Source: UBA2942 sp045127535 (lineage in GTDB: Bacteria; Bacillota; Clostridia; Lachnospirales; Lachnospiraceae). Taken from it: 64,000 nt of DNA. The stretch is taken from contig JBGVQN010000006.1 in the NCBI GenBank assembly GCA_045127535.1, positions 1-64,000 on the forward strand, in the 5' to 3' direction. The notes below the pieces were generated by a model. The model worked only from the letters and a program-made list of their open reading frames with translations, made no database searches and was not told the origin of the DNA. Each line of letters begins with the position of its first letter. Positions within the stretch are counted from its first letter, which is position 1. A program made the translations under genes and the position numbers. Below are positions 35,130 to 43,891 of the stretch, piece after piece.

Positions 35130-36329
35130 ATGATAGAAAGACCGGATTATATAAATGCAATTACACCTTTTATTGACACTCCACTGGTAAAGATACTGGC
35201 AGGTGTACGCCGCTGCGGCAAATCTACTATCCTGATTATGATGACGGAAGTGTTAAAAAGCCGTGGCATCCGTCCCGAAAATATCATCCAACGCAGATAT
35301 AACGAAATCACGATTAGCGAAGATTTTTCAGCCAAAGATATGTACTGTGACCTGGTATCTGCTATTGAAAGCAAAGGGAGATGCTATCTTTTTCTTGATG
35401 AACTGCAGGAAATTACAGGCTGGGAAAAGGTTGTAAATACCCTTCTTGAAAACTATGATGTAGATATTTATGTAACAGGCTCCAATTCCAAACTGATGTC
35501 CAGTGAGATTTCTACCTATCTCACAGGCAGGTATGTTTCCATTCCTGTTTATACACTTTCTTTTAGAGAGTATCTGCATTTCAAAAACAAGGATCTGTCT
35601 CAGGCCAGAACCATATTTGACGAATATATCCAATACGGAGGCTTTCCCATTATCGGTATCAGCAATTTTGATACCCATTCTGCTTATCAGATCGTAGACG
35701 GAATTTACGCCTCTGTCATTACAAGAGATATTTCAAAACGTCACGAAATCAGAAACAAAGAACTGTTTGACCGTGTAGTACGATATATTGTGGAGAATGT
35801 AGGCATGACATTTTCTGCTTCTTCTATCGTAAAATTTCTAAAAAGCGAAAACCGCACACTTTCTGTTGAAACCATTTACAATTACCTGAAATGGTTAACA
35901 GAAGCCTTTATTATTTATCCCTGTCAGCGATATGATTTACAAGGCAAAGCATTTTTAAAAACGCAGGAAAAGTATTACCTTTCTGATATTTCATTCAAAT
36001 ACTGCCAAATGGGTTTTGATCAAAAAATGCTTTCTGCCATGTTTGAAAATGTTGTTTTCCTTGAAATGAAGCGCAGAGGTTATGATGTATACATTGGCAA
36101 GAACAACACAAAAGAAATTGATTTTGTAGGCATACGCAGAAACGAAAAGATTTATATACAGGTGTGCGTGGAACTGCCTACACATTCTTCCCGGGAAACT
36201 GATAATCTTATGGAAATCAGAGATCATTATCATAAATATGTTATTTGCCGTGATCCTCTTGCAATTGGAAACGACAATGGAATTGAAATCGTCCATATTG
36301 CAGACTTTCTGCTGAGAGAGAATTGGTGA
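35130..36329 (+). CDS. AAA ATPase with DUF4143 C-terminal domain
   Basis: 399 aa. LAGVRRCGKST is Walker A, CYLFLDELQEI Walker B, followed by YVTGSNSKLMSSEISTYLTG (sensor; read as VTGSNSKLMSSE and ISTYLTG) and SFREYLHF. The C-terminal half has the DUF4143 nuclease-like ending with EIDFVG. Large paralogous family in gut bacteria, function unclear; ATP-dependent, cytoplasmic. ATG 35130 after ACAGGAGGTG. Stands alone between two terminator-like hairpins. Some relatives are associated with mobile regions. Confidence 0.9.
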   Translation: MIERPDYINAITPFIDTPLVKILAGVRRCGKSTILIMMTEVLKSRGIRPENIIQRRYNEITISEDFSAKDMYCDLVSAIESKGRCYLFLDELQEITGWEKVVNTLLENYDVDIYVTGSNSKLMSSEISTYLTGRYVSIPVYTLSFREYLHFKNKDLSQARTIFDEYIQYGGFPIIGISNFDTHSAYQIVDGIYASVITRDISKRHEIRNKELFDRVVRYIVENVGMTFSASSIVKFLKSENRTLSVETIYNYLKWLTEAFIIYPCQRYDLQGKAFLKTQEKYYLSDISFKYCQMGFDQKMLSAMFENVVFLEMKRRGYDVYIGKNNTKEIDFVGIRRNEKIYIQVCVELPTHSSRETDNLMEIRDHYHKYVICRDPLAIGNDNGIEIVHIADFLLRENW

Positions 36330-36350
36330 TGCGTTCCTAATAACTGTACT

Positions 36351-36390
36351 GCAAAATCAGCACCCCTTCTAATGGAGGTGCTGATTTTGC
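36351..36390 (+). terminator. Terminator-like hairpin after the DUF4143 ATPase
   Basis: 14-bp perfect stem (GCAAAATCAGCACC and complement at 36377-36390) with a 12-base loop, 21 bp past the stop. The T tract is within the stem; it may serve both strands. Confidence 0.65.
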
Positions 36391-36423
36391 CAACGATGTT
36401 TACCTTATAGTAGTTATTTTGTT

Positions 36424-38076
36424 TTATTTACAATGCCGCTTTCCGCCTGCAACCCACTTGGGATACCAATTTTGAAACCATCCGGTAAACAGCCCCATCA
36501 AAAGCGGTATCACATTGTTCAGCACCACCAGCCATGAAGCTGCACCAGTCCCTGCCAACAGCCAGTTCCATCCTGCAACCAGCAGATACAGTATGCCCCA
36601 TGCAGCTGCCAGTATATAATTGGTTCTCATAAAGATTGGATTGTTTAGCGCATCTTCACCATTATAATGATATTTCACATAACAGGCACACAAGGGCTCT
36701 TTTGTCAGGCAGGAGCCAAGCCACAACAGACCAAACAGCAGATACCCTGCAGTGACTGCCAGCGTCCCCTGATCCGTCACCAATGCCAGAATGGACAGCA
36801 AAGCAGTCATTGCAATGGACAGCTTATCATAGATCACCATTTCATACTGTGTCATGACCAGAGGCAGGCAGCCACAGATGCCCAGGGCGATCAAGGCTCC
36901 CATCCGGGTATGTATGGAAACAGCCGCCCAGAAGGTGATCCATGGGATGAGCATAGCTGCCATGCTTGGATGCTTTTTGGCTTTTGCCTGGTCTGCACTG
37001 CTCTTTACCGGCTCTGCATCTGCTCCTGCTCCAAAATAAGTGTCCCAGTGCAGCATCAGGGAAAAATCTCCAATCACCCTGTACATCTGCTTTGCAAGTG
37101 CTTCATCTCCCCTGATCCTGCCCTGTGCAATGTCCAGCCAGACCGCATAAGGGGTCTCGATCCTGGTGGTATACTGCAGGCGCTTCTCTGTAAACACTTC
37201 ACTTCCTGATTTGGTCATGGCGATCTGATAGGTCTTGTCAATGTCTGTATAACAGATTTCCAGCACACGGTCTGTACCGTCATAGCTGTTTCGCTGATAC
37301 AGGGCAGCCATCTGCTTTGTAAAAATCAAACTTTCTTCTTCCGCCTCTCCGGATTCCCTGCTGATCCCCCAGCTGGCATCTGCCATCTTTTCAAATACAT
37401 CCCTGGAATACAAAAGCTCCTGTAACCGCTCCCTGGTTTCTGGCAAAATCTCCCCCCTGGCATATTCTGCTCCAGCCTGTTCTACCAGCTTCAGGTAGCT
37501 GTCTGTCCTGGCAGACAATTCTTTTACAGAAAACAGTTCCCCCTGGCCGCAAAACAACCCTTCGTAATTGTCTTTTCCGCAAATGTGGTCAAACATGCTC
37601 CGCACGCTGTCATAATTGCCTGCTGCAGAATAAAATCCACAGGTAGAGATCAGTACGTATTGCTTTCTGCTCATGTCATATCTGTCCTCATGACTGCCAC
37701 TTCCCACGCCGTCTTTCCGCTCACTCATAAAAGGAAGCACCATGGGAAGCTGACGGTCAATGAGGGTCTTCATTGCCCCTGGTACATTGTAATAATATAG
37801 TGGAAAGCTATAAATAATGACATCTGCCCAAAGCTCCTTTTCAATGACTGCAGACATATCATCTTTGATGCAGCAGGTACCGGGGGTGGCTTTCCAGCAG
37901 GCAAAGCAGCCTCTGCAGCTTTCTATGTGCATTTGGCTGATATGCAGCTGCTCTACGCAAGTCTCCTCACCGGAGGCATGCTTTTGGCTGCACAACCCCT
38001 GCACAAATGCATCTGTTAATCTCAGTGAATTGCTTCTCTTGCCCTTAGGACTGCCGTTGATCACAAGAATGTTCAT
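36424..38076 (-). CDS. NADPH-dependent FMN reductase-like flavoprotein with membrane C-terminus
   Basis: 550 aa. Residues 1-190 are a flavodoxin-fold FMN reductase (MNILVINGSPKGKRSNSLRL phosphate loop, SFPLYYYNVPGAMKTLIDR). CRGCFACWKATPGTCCIKDDM (as CRGCFACW, TPGTCCIKDD) adds redox-type cysteines typical of iron-sulfur-flavoprotein-like or multimeric reductases. Residues ~200-360 are soluble with no motif, and ~370-545 hold about six membrane helices. The combination is unusual. GGAGGAGTTAACAG before ATG 38076; the start overlaps the PadR gene by 32 bp, so it is the PadR target operon. Substrate unknown. Confidence 0.75.
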   Translation of the reverse strand: MNILVINGSPKGKRSNSLRLTDAFVQGLCSQKHASGEETCVEQLHISQMHIESCRGCFACWKATPGTCCIKDDMSAVIEKELWADVIIYSFPLYYYNVPGAMKTLIDRQLPMVLPFMSERKDGVGSGSHEDRYDMSRKQYVLISTCGFYSAAGNYDSVRSMFDHICGKDNYEGLFCGQGELFSVKELSARTDSYLKLVEQAGAEYARGEILPETRERLQELLYSRDVFEKMADASWGISRESGEAEEESLIFTKQMAALYQRNSYDGTDRVLEICYTDIDKTYQIAMTKSGSEVFTEKRLQYTTRIETPYAVWLDIAQGRIRGDEALAKQMYRVIGDFSLMLHWDTYFGAGADAEPVKSSADQAKAKKHPSMAAMLIPWITFWAAVSIHTRMGALIALGICGCLPLVMTQYEMVIYDKLSIAMTALLSILALVTDQGTLAVTAGYLLFGLLWLGSCLTKEPLCACYVKYHYNGEDALNNPIFMRTNYILAAAWGILYLLVAGWNWLLAGTGAASWLVVLNNVIPLLMGLFTGWFQNWYPKWVAGGKRHCK

Positions 38077-38620
38077 CTGTTAACTCCTCCAATTCTGCAA
38101 TGCATTGCGCACTCCACTCCTGCAGCATCTTCATGTACATCACTCCATATGCAATGGTCATTTTCCAATAGAGTGCCTTTTGGGGATCGGGGATCTGGTT
38201 TTGGTACTGCTCCATATTTTCCTCCGGAGTCTTTTGCAGCTCCAAAAGTGTCCCCTGTACATCTGTCTGTATGCGCCTGAAAAATGCAATGTTGTCCTCC
38301 GGCGTCAATTCTCCACGGAAAAAGGTTTTCATCAAAAGGGGACACTTGGTATCAAAACCGGTATTGTCCTCCAACAGCCACCTACGCAGCTCCTCTTTGC
38401 CGCTTTCTGTAATGGAGAACACATTTTTATCAGGCCTGCCGGTCTGGGGGACACATACATCGCTGACCCATCCCTGCTTTTTCAGGTTCTGGGCCTCTCT
38501 GTAGATCTGACTTGTCTGTACCGGCCAAAAGTATTTCAGAGAATCCCGGAATACCTCCATGATCTCATAACCGGTCATATCTCCGTAATTTAACAATCCC
38601 AATATACCATGCTTGAGCAT
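38045..38620 (-). CDS. PadR-family transcriptional regulator
   Basis: 191 aa from ATG 38620 (AGGAGGTGC upstream; an in-frame GTG at 38626 overlaps the RBS region). N-terminal winged helix (GILGLLNYGDMTGYEIMEVF, IYREAQNLKKQGWV, KNVFSITESGKEELRRWL) and C-terminal helical dimerisation domain (Vir/AphA-like). Overlaps the flavoprotein gene it precedes. Its promoter carries a palindrome precisely inside the -35/-10 spacer, so it is probably autoregulated by direct occlusion. Confidence 0.92.
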   Translation of the reverse strand: MLKHGILGLLNYGDMTGYEIMEVFRDSLKYFWPVQTSQIYREAQNLKKQGWVSDVCVPQTGRPDKNVFSITESGKEELRRWLLEDNTGFDTKCPLLMKTFFRGELTPEDNIAFFRRIQTDVQGTLLELQKTPEENMEQYQNQIPDPQKALYWKMTIAYGVMYMKMLQEWSAQCIAELEELTDEHSCDQRQS

Positions 38621-38634
38621 ATGCACCTCCTGCT

Positions 38635-38683
38635 ATATTCCACTTGTTGAATATATTGTAATTCCACAAGTGGAATATGTCAA
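38635..38683 (-). promoter_or_regulatory. PadR promoter and operator
   Basis: TTGACA (38683-38678), 17-base spacer, TACAAT (38660-38655). The spacer contains the 16-bp palindrome ATTCCAC-AA-GTGGAAT (38661-38676); a second half, ATATTCCACTTGT, lies at 38635-38647, inverted relative to ACAAGTGGAATAT at 38666-38678. A bound dimer would cover the polymerase site. Confidence 0.85.
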
Positions 38684-38768
38684 GGAGTTTTTGCAGGAGC
38701 CTATCATGTCTTTATTTACTTTTTCAACCACTCAGCAACAAAAAAACGTGCCTAAATAGCTTTTTATT

Positions 38769-38816
38769 CTAAAAAAAGGTATCTGCCGCAACATAAATGC
38801 TGTGCAGATACCTTTC
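38769..38816 (-). terminator. Terminator after azlCD
   Basis: On the minus strand AAAGGTATCTGC pairs with GCAGATACCTTT across a 17-base loop and is followed by TTTTT. Lies about 60 bp beyond the azlD stop. Confidence 0.85.
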
Positions 38817-38875
38817 TGATCCTTAGAACAAATCACTATGTGTGCCGGTTCGAATCAATTTTAATATAAATAATA

Positions 38876-39184
38876 TCAATGCAAAAACAGCTCCACGATC
38901 AACACCACTCCACAGCAGGACACCGCCACCTTAAACAAATCAAATCCAAACCATGCTGCCACCATCCCTACAATCAATGCCACTGCACCGGAACAGGTAC
39001 TTTGGGTTGCATGCAGTATGGCAGGAAAGGTCATCACTGCCAGGGTCACATACGGCACGTAGTACAAAAAAGACTGCAAAAACTGATTCTTGATCTGCTT
39101 GCGGATCAGGGTCAGAGGCAGCACACGAATTGCATATGTCACTGCCGCCATGATCAATATATAAATATAAACATTATGTGTCAT
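38876..39184 (-). CDS. azlD: AzlD-family branched-chain amino acid exporter small subunit
   Basis: 102 aa with three to four hydrophobic helices; opens IYILIMAAVTYAIRVLPLTL, the AzlD signature. Forms the export pore with AzlC. Start overlaps the azlC stop (ATGA), typical of this pair. Confidence 0.9.
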   Translation of the reverse strand: MTHNVYIYILIMAAVTYAIRVLPLTLIRKQIKNQFLQSFLYYVPYVTLAVMTFPAILHATQSTCSGAVALIVGMVAAWFGFDLFKVAVSCCGVVLIVELFLH

Positions 39185-39930
39185 GCTGCTTCCTCCTCTG
39201 TATTCTTTGGAAATAACAGGGCTGCTGCTGCTGAGATCACCACTGTCAGTATCATATTTCTGGTGCCCTCTGCCAGTCCGGAAAGCCCTGGTATATAGGC
39301 TGCAAAATAGCTGGCTACAAAACAGATCACGATCAGACCTGCCACTACCTTATCCTTTTTGGCCTGTGGAATGATCACTGCCAGGAACATTCCATACAGC
39401 GCCACACCAAAGGCGCTGACCAGACGGGCCGGCAGCAGATTGCCTGCAATGACACCAAGCATGGTACCAAATGACCAACAGGCTGCCGCTACTATGGCTG
39501 CCCCATAGGAGTAGCAGGGATTGAGATACCCCGGCCTGGCTATGGCTATGCCAAAAAGTTCATCTGTCACATGAAATGCCACGCACAGCCGATGAAGCAG
39601 GGAGGTACCAGGCTGAAACTTCTGACTCAAGGCACAGCTCATCAGCAGATACCGCACATTGGTCACAAATGTGGCAATGGCCATTTCAATATAGGATGCA
39701 CTGGCTGCAATCATGGTAAAGCCTACATACTCTCCTGCTGAAGCGCTGCACAAAGCGCTGACCAAAAAGCCCTGAAACGGGGTCAGGCCAATATTTCTGG
39801 CTGCAATTCCCAAAGAAAAGGAAACAGCCAGATATCCCAGGCCAATGGGGATGCCGTCCTTTATGCCGCTGCAGAAAGCGGTTCTGTTTTCTGCGGTTTT
39901 AAGTGAGTACCGCACTTTCTCTTTTTTCAT
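39181..39930 (-). CDS. azlC: AzlC-family branched-chain amino acid permease
   Basis: 249 aa, multi-pass. FCSGIKDGIPIGLGYLAVSF, SALCSASAGEYVG, then MSCALSQKFQPGTSLLHRL and HVTDELFG are characteristic AzlC segments. Together with AzlD exports leucine, isoleucine, valine or analogues. RBS AGGAAAAAACAGT before ATG 39930. Regulator not adjacent. Confidence 0.92.
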   Translation of the reverse strand: MKKEKVRYSLKTAENRTAFCSGIKDGIPIGLGYLAVSFSLGIAARNIGLTPFQGFLVSALCSASAGEYVGFTMIAASASYIEMAIATFVTNVRYLLMSCALSQKFQPGTSLLHRLCVAFHVTDELFGIAIARPGYLNPCYSYGAAIVAAACWSFGTMLGVIAGNLLPARLVSAFGVALYGMFLAVIIPQAKKDKVVAGLIVICFVASYFAAYIPGLSGLAEGTRNMILTVVISAAAALLFPKNTEEEAA

Positions 39931-40035
39931 ACTGTTTTTTCCTCGTATCTTCTCCTGATTTGTATATCATGTCACGCAAGATGTTACTGATTTGTGTCTT
40001 TTACGCAATTCCACGGAGGCATTTTTACATGAAAA

Positions 40036-40062
40036 CAGTGCAGTCCCTTACAGACTGCACTG
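40036..40062 (-). terminator. Terminator of icd
   Basis: 10-bp perfect stem CAGTGCAGTC / GACTGCACTG with a seven-base loop, followed by TTTTC on the minus strand, about 58 bp after the icd stop. Confidence 0.7.
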
Positions 40063-40119
40063 CAACTTTATCAAATATCCTTATCCATCTGCATATGCAC
40101 GGTTATTGACTCCGGCAGA

Positions 40120-41328
40120 TTACATCATAGCAGCCAGATTTGCTGCGATGGCCTGAATAAATCCCTGGCTGTTAACAGTATTGACATTCTCTAAAGTAGT
40201 GATCATAGCCAAGTCCTTGGTCATAGTACCACTCTCGATGGTATCGATGGTTGCCTTTTCCAACTTATCAGCAAAAGCCATCAGCTCTGGCAGGTTGTCT
40301 AACTCGCCACGCTTTCTTAAAGCACCGCTCCATGCAAAGATGGTTGCTACAGAGTTGGTAGAGGTCTCCTCACCCTTTAAGTGCTTGTAGTAATGTCTCT
40401 GTACAGTACCATGAGCAGCCTCGTACTCGTAGGTTCCGTCCGGAGCTACCAGTACAGAAGTCATCATAGCCAGAGAACCAAATGCAGTAGCGACCATATC
40501 ACTCATCACGTCTCCGTCATAGTTCTTACAAGCCCAGATGTAACCGCCCTGAGACTTGATCACACGTGCTACAGCATCATCAATTAATGTATAGAAGTAT
40601 TCGATGCCTGCTGCATCAAACTTCTCTTTATACTCTGCATCAAAGATCTCCTGGAAAATATCCTTGAATGTATGGTCATACTTCTTGGAAATGGTATCCT
40701 TGGTTGCAAACCACAGATCCTGCTTGGTATCTAATGCATAGTTAAAGCAGCTTCTGGCAAAGCTTTCGATAGAAGCCTCTACGTTGTGCTGTCCCTGGAT
40801 GATACCTGCGCCGGTAAAGTTGTGGATCAGCTCTCTGGTCTCATTGCCCTCTGCATCTGTATAAACCAGCTCACACTTGCCTGCTGCCGGGATCTTCATC
40901 TCAGTTGCCTTGTATACATCACCATATGCATGTCTTGCAATGGTGATCGGCTTTTTCCAGGTCTTTACATTTGGCTCGATTCCCTTTACAATGATCGGAG
41001 CGCGGAATACAGTACCGTCTAAGATGGCACGAATGGTTCCGTTAGGGCTCTTCCACATCTGCTTCAGATTGTACTCGGTCATTCTTGCTGCGTTAGGGGT
41101 AATGGTAGCACACTTAACTGCTACACCGTACTTCTTGGTTGCCATGGCGGAATCAATGGTTACCTGATCATTGGTCTCATCTCTGTATTCCAGTCCAAGG
41201 TCATAATACTCTGTCTTTAAGTCCACAAAAGGAGTAAGTAACTCATCCTTAATCATCTTCCAGAGAATTCTGGTCATCTCGTCTCCATCCATCTCTACCA
41301 GTGGAGTGGTCATCTGAATCTTTGCCAT
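40120..41328 (-). CDS. icd: NADP-dependent isocitrate dehydrogenase (eukaryote-like class)
   Basis: 402 aa. Oxidatively decarboxylates isocitrate to 2-oxoglutarate. VEMDGDEMTRILW, KSPNGTIRAILDGTVFR (split KSPNGTIR, ILDGTVFR), and the C-terminal YEAAHGTVQRHY and TNSVATIFAW identify the homodimeric subfamily II seen in eukaryotes and many gut Firmicutes. AGGAGGCAATT before ATG 41328. Single gene with its own promoter and terminator. Confidence 0.96.
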   Translation of the reverse strand: MAKIQMTTPLVEMDGDEMTRILWKMIKDELLTPFVDLKTEYYDLGLEYRDETNDQVTIDSAMATKKYGVAVKCATITPNAARMTEYNLKQMWKSPNGTIRAILDGTVFRAPIIVKGIEPNVKTWKKPITIARHAYGDVYKATEMKIPAAGKCELVYTDAEGNETRELIHNFTGAGIIQGQHNVEASIESFARSCFNYALDTKQDLWFATKDTISKKYDHTFKDIFQEIFDAEYKEKFDAAGIEYFYTLIDDAVARVIKSQGGYIWACKNYDGDVMSDMVATAFGSLAMMTSVLVAPDGTYEYEAAHGTVQRHYYKHLKGEETSTNSVATIFAWSGALRKRGELDNLPELMAFADKLEKATIDTIESGTMTKDLAMITTLENVNTVNSQGFIQAIAANLAAMM

Positions 41329-41376
41329 AATTGCCTCCTAATTTCAGGTCTCAACTGACTTTTGTTTGTCTCGTTC

Positions 41377-41405
41377 ATTATACATTCCCCAAAAACATTT
41401 CGCAA
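41377..41405 (-). promoter_or_regulatory. icd promoter
   Basis: TTGCGA (41405-41400), 17-base spacer, TATAAT (41382-41377) on the minus strand, 49 bp before the icd start. Confidence 0.7.
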
Positions 41406-41425
41406 TAAAAATCGGACATTCTTGT

Positions 41426-43456
41426 CTAACTTTGTGAAAAATCCTCTGAAATCTTCTGAATCTGGCACCCATTATAGAAAAACTGTAGTATATCTTTGTA
41501 AGTCATTCCCTGACAAATCATCGCATAAGCACCATTCTGGCTCATGCCAATGCCATGGCCGTTACCACCGCCCCAGAAAGTATAGCCAGTGATCACACCA
41601 TCTGTATACTCCGGAATCATGCAGAAAAATGCACTTGGAAGCAATGCACTTTCTCCCTTACTGCGCCCTTCTTCAGAAAAATTGTCGTACATCTGGTCAG
41701 GTGAGCCTAACAGCTTCCGTATGGCAGTCTGTCCATAAATCCGCAGGTCCTGGTTGCTGCCTACAATGCGAAGCTCCTGCATAATACCTCCGCTGCCGCG
41801 AGTAATGGCCTCCATAGCCGTTATGGTACCAAGGTCTGCTGTACTGTCTGCAGTACAGATCCCATCTTCTGTCTCTACTCCGATCATACCAGGACATTCT
41901 GCCAGACAAAGAGGCAGACGCTCCTGTATCACAGCTGTCAGCTCCTCCAGGGAACACGCATATTTCCACCGATACCACACCATCCCCTGCTCATATGCAG
42001 GTCTGGACCAATCCATAATAAAACTTCGGAACACCTCTTCATTTTGCATATCCAGTACTTCCTGGGCCGTGGTTACTGACTTGGCATTTAAATATGCAGG
42101 TGTAGCAATTCCTCTGTTCCAGGAAGTAATATCTGTGGTATAGCCACAGGAAGTAGAAAAATAATAGGTAGACACCAGTGCACCTGTTCCATCTGTCAGT
42201 ACCTCTCCTTCTGTTTCCTGTACTGCCTGCACAGAAACACCCTGGGCTAAAACATTGTTATACACCTGAAATGAAGTGCTGTCGTCTACATGGGCGCCAT
42301 ACGCTCTGCACGCATTTTGCTCCATCTGACGGATGGCATAGCTTCTGGCGCATACTGCCTGGATTTTGGCAGCTTCCAGACCATATCTGGAGGGCATTTC
42401 ACTGGGCACCACCTTGATCAAATAACTTTCAATGGGCAGTTCATTCACCAAAAGCAGCCCTTCTGCGCTATTTGTAATTTCAATTTTTCCTCCATAGCTT
42501 GGAGTTCCCAGTGCACGGGTAATGGTACAAATGCTGATTTCTTCTTCCGTAGCATGGGCTGTAATGGTTCCATTGGCAAAACGCTCATCCTGCGGGGTAA
42601 TGACCACATGTTCACCTGCTTCTATTTGTTCAAATTGATCCCCATACTGTAACAGCCAGTCTTTTTCACACACCAGTTCTACCTGTTCATGATAACAGGA
42701 AGTGTATCCAGTGGTTTTTAGCAATACCCGGATCATAGGAATTCCGGACGCATCCTTTAAAATGGGTTCCTGCTCCTGCCCATTCTCCCCATTTTCTGTT
42801 TCCGGGGCTTCCGTCATTCCTAACACCCGGATGATTTCTCCATTTCTCTGAAGTACCTGTATCCACTGGTCTATGTAATAATCCAAAGCAATGCCGTCAA
42901 ACCCCATAATTCCTTCGCTGGTATAAGTCTGCCATGCCACTGCCTCTGTCAGATTGGCTGCTGTACCGTAAATCTGGACAGTTTTCACAGCCACCTGCCC
43001 TCCTGTATCCAAATCCTCTAGCAGCCTCTGGTACAAAGACCAGAACCGCCCGCTGTCTACAGGCTCATTTTCCTTGGCCTGCAGGCAAAGCTCCGCCAGT
43101 TCCGTAAAATGCATCCGCCGCAGCATCCTGGCCAGTTCCCCTGTGGTAATAAACTGCTCCATGGAAAGCTGGGAAGAATCCATTTCTTCTGGGTTCACAA
43201 TTCCCTGCTGATATAGAAACGCATAATAAGGTGCATACCAATCCTCCTGGTCACCCACTGTAATCATGTTTCTTTCTACCTGTTCACATCCGGTCTTGTC
43301 CGTTATTGCCAGTGCAATGGCCTTACATGCCATTCCTCTTGAAATTCCTTCTGTGGCTGCCACAGACACAGACGCATCCTGTACCCGAAGCATCCATAAC
43401 ACCAGAATTCCCACTGCAGTAAATATAATGCCGCTTACCAGCCAAAACTTTTTCAA
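41426..43456 (-). CDS. SpoIID/LytB-domain protein (lytic transglycosylase-like)
   Basis: About 676 aa. I place the start at TTG 43456 (LKKFWLVSGIIF), preceded by GGGAG at good spacing and giving a clean N-terminal membrane segment; in-frame GTG 43522 or ATG 43474 are alternatives without a good RBS. The SpoIID domain lies in the C-terminal half: YLIKVVPSEMPSRYGLEAAK, IQAVCARSYAI, DDSTSFQVYN, and GNGHGIGMSQNGA. SpoIID cleaves glycan strands during engulfment; this longer protein with ~300 extra N-terminal residues may be a vegetative or sporulation paralog. A large hairpin overlaps the translation start. Confidence 0.85.
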   Translation of the reverse strand: MKKFWLVSGIIFTAVGILVLWMLRVQDASVSVAATEGISRGMACKAIALAITDKTGCEQVERNMITVGDQEDWYAPYYAFLYQQGIVNPEEMDSSQLSMEQFITTGELARMLRRMHFTELAELCLQAKENEPVDSGRFWSLYQRLLEDLDTGGQVAVKTVQIYGTAANLTEAVAWQTYTSEGIMGFDGIALDYYIDQWIQVLQRNGEIIRVLGMTEAPETENGENGQEQEPILKDASGIPMIRVLLKTTGYTSCYHEQVELVCEKDWLLQYGDQFEQIEAGEHVVITPQDERFANGTITAHATEEEISICTITRALGTPSYGGKIEITNSAEGLLLVNELPIESYLIKVVPSEMPSRYGLEAAKIQAVCARSYAIRQMEQNACRAYGAHVDDSTSFQVYNNVLAQGVSVQAVQETEGEVLTDGTGALVSTYYFSTSCGYTTDITSWNRGIATPAYLNAKSVTTAQEVLDMQNEEVFRSFIMDWSRPAYEQGMVWYRWKYACSLEELTAVIQERLPLCLAECPGMIGVETEDGICTADSTADLGTITAMEAITRGSGGIMQELRIVGSNQDLRIYGQTAIRKLLGSPDQMYDNFSEEGRSKGESALLPSAFFCMIPEYTDGVITGYTFWGGGNGHGIGMSQNGAYAMICQGMTYKDILQFFYNGCQIQKISEDFSQS

Positions 43457-43464
43457 ATAAAACA

Positions 43465-43508
43465 CTCCCGTCATTATGGATGTTATCCCAATCACATAAT
43501 AACGGGAG
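43465..43508 (-). other. Hairpin covering the RBS of the SpoIID-like gene
   Basis: CTCCCGTCATTATG (43465-43478) is inverted at 43495-43508 (13/14 pairs, 16-base loop). The downstream arm on the minus strand contains the GGGAG ribosome binding site and is followed by TGTTTTATTTG, so it may be an attenuator/terminator or hide the RBS. Confidence 0.6.
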
Positions 43509-43599
43509 CCTTTGTGCCTCACTTTACAGCCTTTGTATTGCCAGATACCGGCACCTTTTCCAGATACCAGTCTTATCTTATTAAAATCCTTATGAAGAT

Positions 43600-43816
43600 A
43601 GATAGGCTGCCGCAGCTACCTGCGACAGCCTATTTTCTTTTGCAAATCCCAAAATGCCGTCCCTGCCCATTTGACTCCTAGCAAAGCTAGGTGGGCAACC
43701 GCAAACAAGCTTCTGCCTTCCACTGCTATGGAGGCCTGACATCCGCCTGATAATATAGGAATCCCGTTTTGTGTCATGTAGGTTCAAACATGACAGGACC
43801 TCGAACACCCCAGGAT
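43600..43816 (-). ncRNA. ssrS: 6S RNA (SsrS)
   Basis: The transcript starts ATCCTGGGGTGTTCGAGG, the conserved 5' closing-stem sequence of 6S RNA. The 3' partner CATTTTGGGAT (ending ~43646) pairs with it over 11 bp including G-U pairs, and TGAACC occurs in the upstream arm of the central bubble. 6S RNA mimics an open promoter and sequesters sigma-A RNA polymerase. A 12-bp hairpin (AGGCTGTCGCAG... at 43629-43602) lies just after and may end the primary transcript. The protein-like frame in this segment is ignored. Confidence 0.85.
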
Positions 43817-43824
43817 GTATATAT

Positions 43825-43853
43825 AGTATAACTCACTTCGCCCCGATATACAA
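43825..43853 (-). promoter_or_regulatory. 6S RNA promoter
   Basis: TTGTAT (43853-43848), 17-base spacer, TATACT (43830-43825); the predicted start at 43816-43818 coincides with the 5' end of the 6S closing stem. Confidence 0.82.
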
Positions 43854-43891
43854 GTGGTAATCGGTGGTATTATTTTACAAAATTCTCAAAA

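Noticed and set aside
43590..43808. 72-codon minus-strand frame
   Set aside because: It lies inside the 6S RNA and its terminator hairpin; the sequence is explained by the RNA.
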